Below the pieces are notes generated by a model that saw only the letters and a list, made by a program, of their open reading frames with translations, did no database searches and had not been told where the DNA came from. A program made the position numbers and the translations under genes. This document shows, in pieces, positions 6,854 through 7,351 of a stretch of 7,351 nucleotides of DNA (positions are counted from its first letter, which is position 1; the number at the start of each line of letters is the position of its first letter). This DNA is from Clostridia bacterium. GTDB lineage: Bacteria; Bacillota; Clostridia; UMGS1810. The stretch spans positions 1-7,351 of the forward strand of contig JAFYUA010000360.1 of assembly GCA_017549745.1 (NCBI GenBank), given 5' to 3'.

Positions 6854-7351
6854 CTATTCGTCTCCGCCATAGAGAAGCACTCTGATAGGCTGAGTCGGCT
6901 TGTTGCCCGACACATCGGTTCCATACTCAACATAGCCCTTACGAACTACACCATCATGGTCATTGACCATCACACCGAAATCGAAATACAATCCCGATTT
7001 TGCAACACGCCCGGTTTCATAACGCTTAGCATTTTCCTGGTTCATCGCAGTTGCCTCAGCAGCTCCGTCCATATCCGCCGGATTCAGGAGTTCTTCCCAC
7101 AAAATCCGCACTTCATAGGTTGTATAACCATCATCCGATCGAGTTACCGTTGCATCAAAAAGCTCTTTGGAAATATCCAACTGTGCAAATGAGTTGACCT
7201 CTGAGCCTGCACGGTATGTATAGGTCTTGCCGTCATCAGCAAGAGAGAGATTGTAACGTGTGAAGGATTCTGATGTGTCCAGCGTAGCAAAGCCAAGCTG
7301 AACGCAGTCACCCTTCCATGCGGCGGAGCCATTGTGTTCGGTCTGGCAATG
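6854..7351 (-). CDS. C-terminal CBM9-like carbohydrate-binding domain of a larger protein, 5' end outside the window
   Basis: The frame is open from the right edge to the TAG at 6854-6856, giving 165 residues. Residues 9-21 (SAAWKGDCVQLGF) match the W-x-x-D-x-x-(Q/E)-(L/F) strand of CBM9/DOMON-like sugar-binding domains. Further family-like features are YEVRILWEEL near 85, where CBM9 domains have an exposed Trp on an (R/I)PW-like strand, then GLYFDFGVMVNDHDG and RKGYVEYG near the end. The domain ends the protein, as often seen in extracellular xylanases and related proteins. The missing N-terminal part probably holds a signal peptide and a catalytic or other module; I cannot say which. Any TTG or ATG inside this fragment would cut the domain in half, so no internal start is accepted. 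It is the first visible gene of the cluster and ends 32 bp before protein A. Confidence 0.8.
   Translation of the reverse strand, partial: HCQTEHNGSAAWKGDCVQLGFATLDTSESFTRYNLSLADDGKTYTYRAGSEVNSFAQLDISKELFDATVTRSDDGYTTYEVRILWEELLNPADMDGAAEATAMNQENAKRYETGRVAKSGLYFDFGVMVNDHDGVVRKGYVEYGTDVSGNKPTQPIRVLLYGGDE

Noticed and set aside
7144..7332. 62-codon minus-strand open frame
   Set aside because: It overlaps the CBM9-like frame in another phase, while that CBM9-like frame stays open to the right edge and shows family motifs.

Overview
The window looks like a piece of a secreted carbohydrate-active locus from a Gram-positive, Clostridia-type Firmicute, probably a gut or rumen Oscillospirales/Ruminococcaceae-like organism. 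This rests on strong AGGAGG/GGGAGG ribosome binding sites, TTG starts, lysine-rich signal peptides, intermediate GC, and a C-terminal Ig-like cap ending in a VKVFAW motif that I associate with Firmicutes exoproteins. The taxonomic call is inference; no RNA gene or housekeeping marker is present.

Every supported gene lies on the minus strand, so transcription runs from high to low coordinates. In that order: (1) 7351-6854, the C-terminal 165 residues of a protein ending in a CBM9-like carbohydrate-binding domain, its start lying outside the window; (2) 6821-4464, protein A, and (3) 4412-2055, protein B, two tandem full-length paralogues of exactly 785 aa each, both with TTG starts and signal peptides and both built as jelly-roll, Ig-like, jelly-roll, Ig-like, Ig-like cap; (4) 1924-1, the first 641 residues of a secreted clan GH-A TIM-barrel glycosidase with two well-placed candidate catalytic glutamates, running off the left edge. 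The first three genes are separated by only 32 and 51 bp and are probably one transcript. A 130-bp spacer with hairpin-forming sequence lies before the glycosidase.

The likely joint role is outside the cell: a hydrolase, a CBM-bearing protein and two large apparently non-catalytic proteins that could bind glycan or the cell surface. The A/B pair is the most novel-looking part. I can place its modules only by fold-level resemblance, I see no catalytic signature, and the most conserved block (DEPRY, KMPHSDSA, DGNYAAVPYQ) matches no motif I can name. No transporter, regulator, transposase, CRISPR array, tRNA or rRNA was found.
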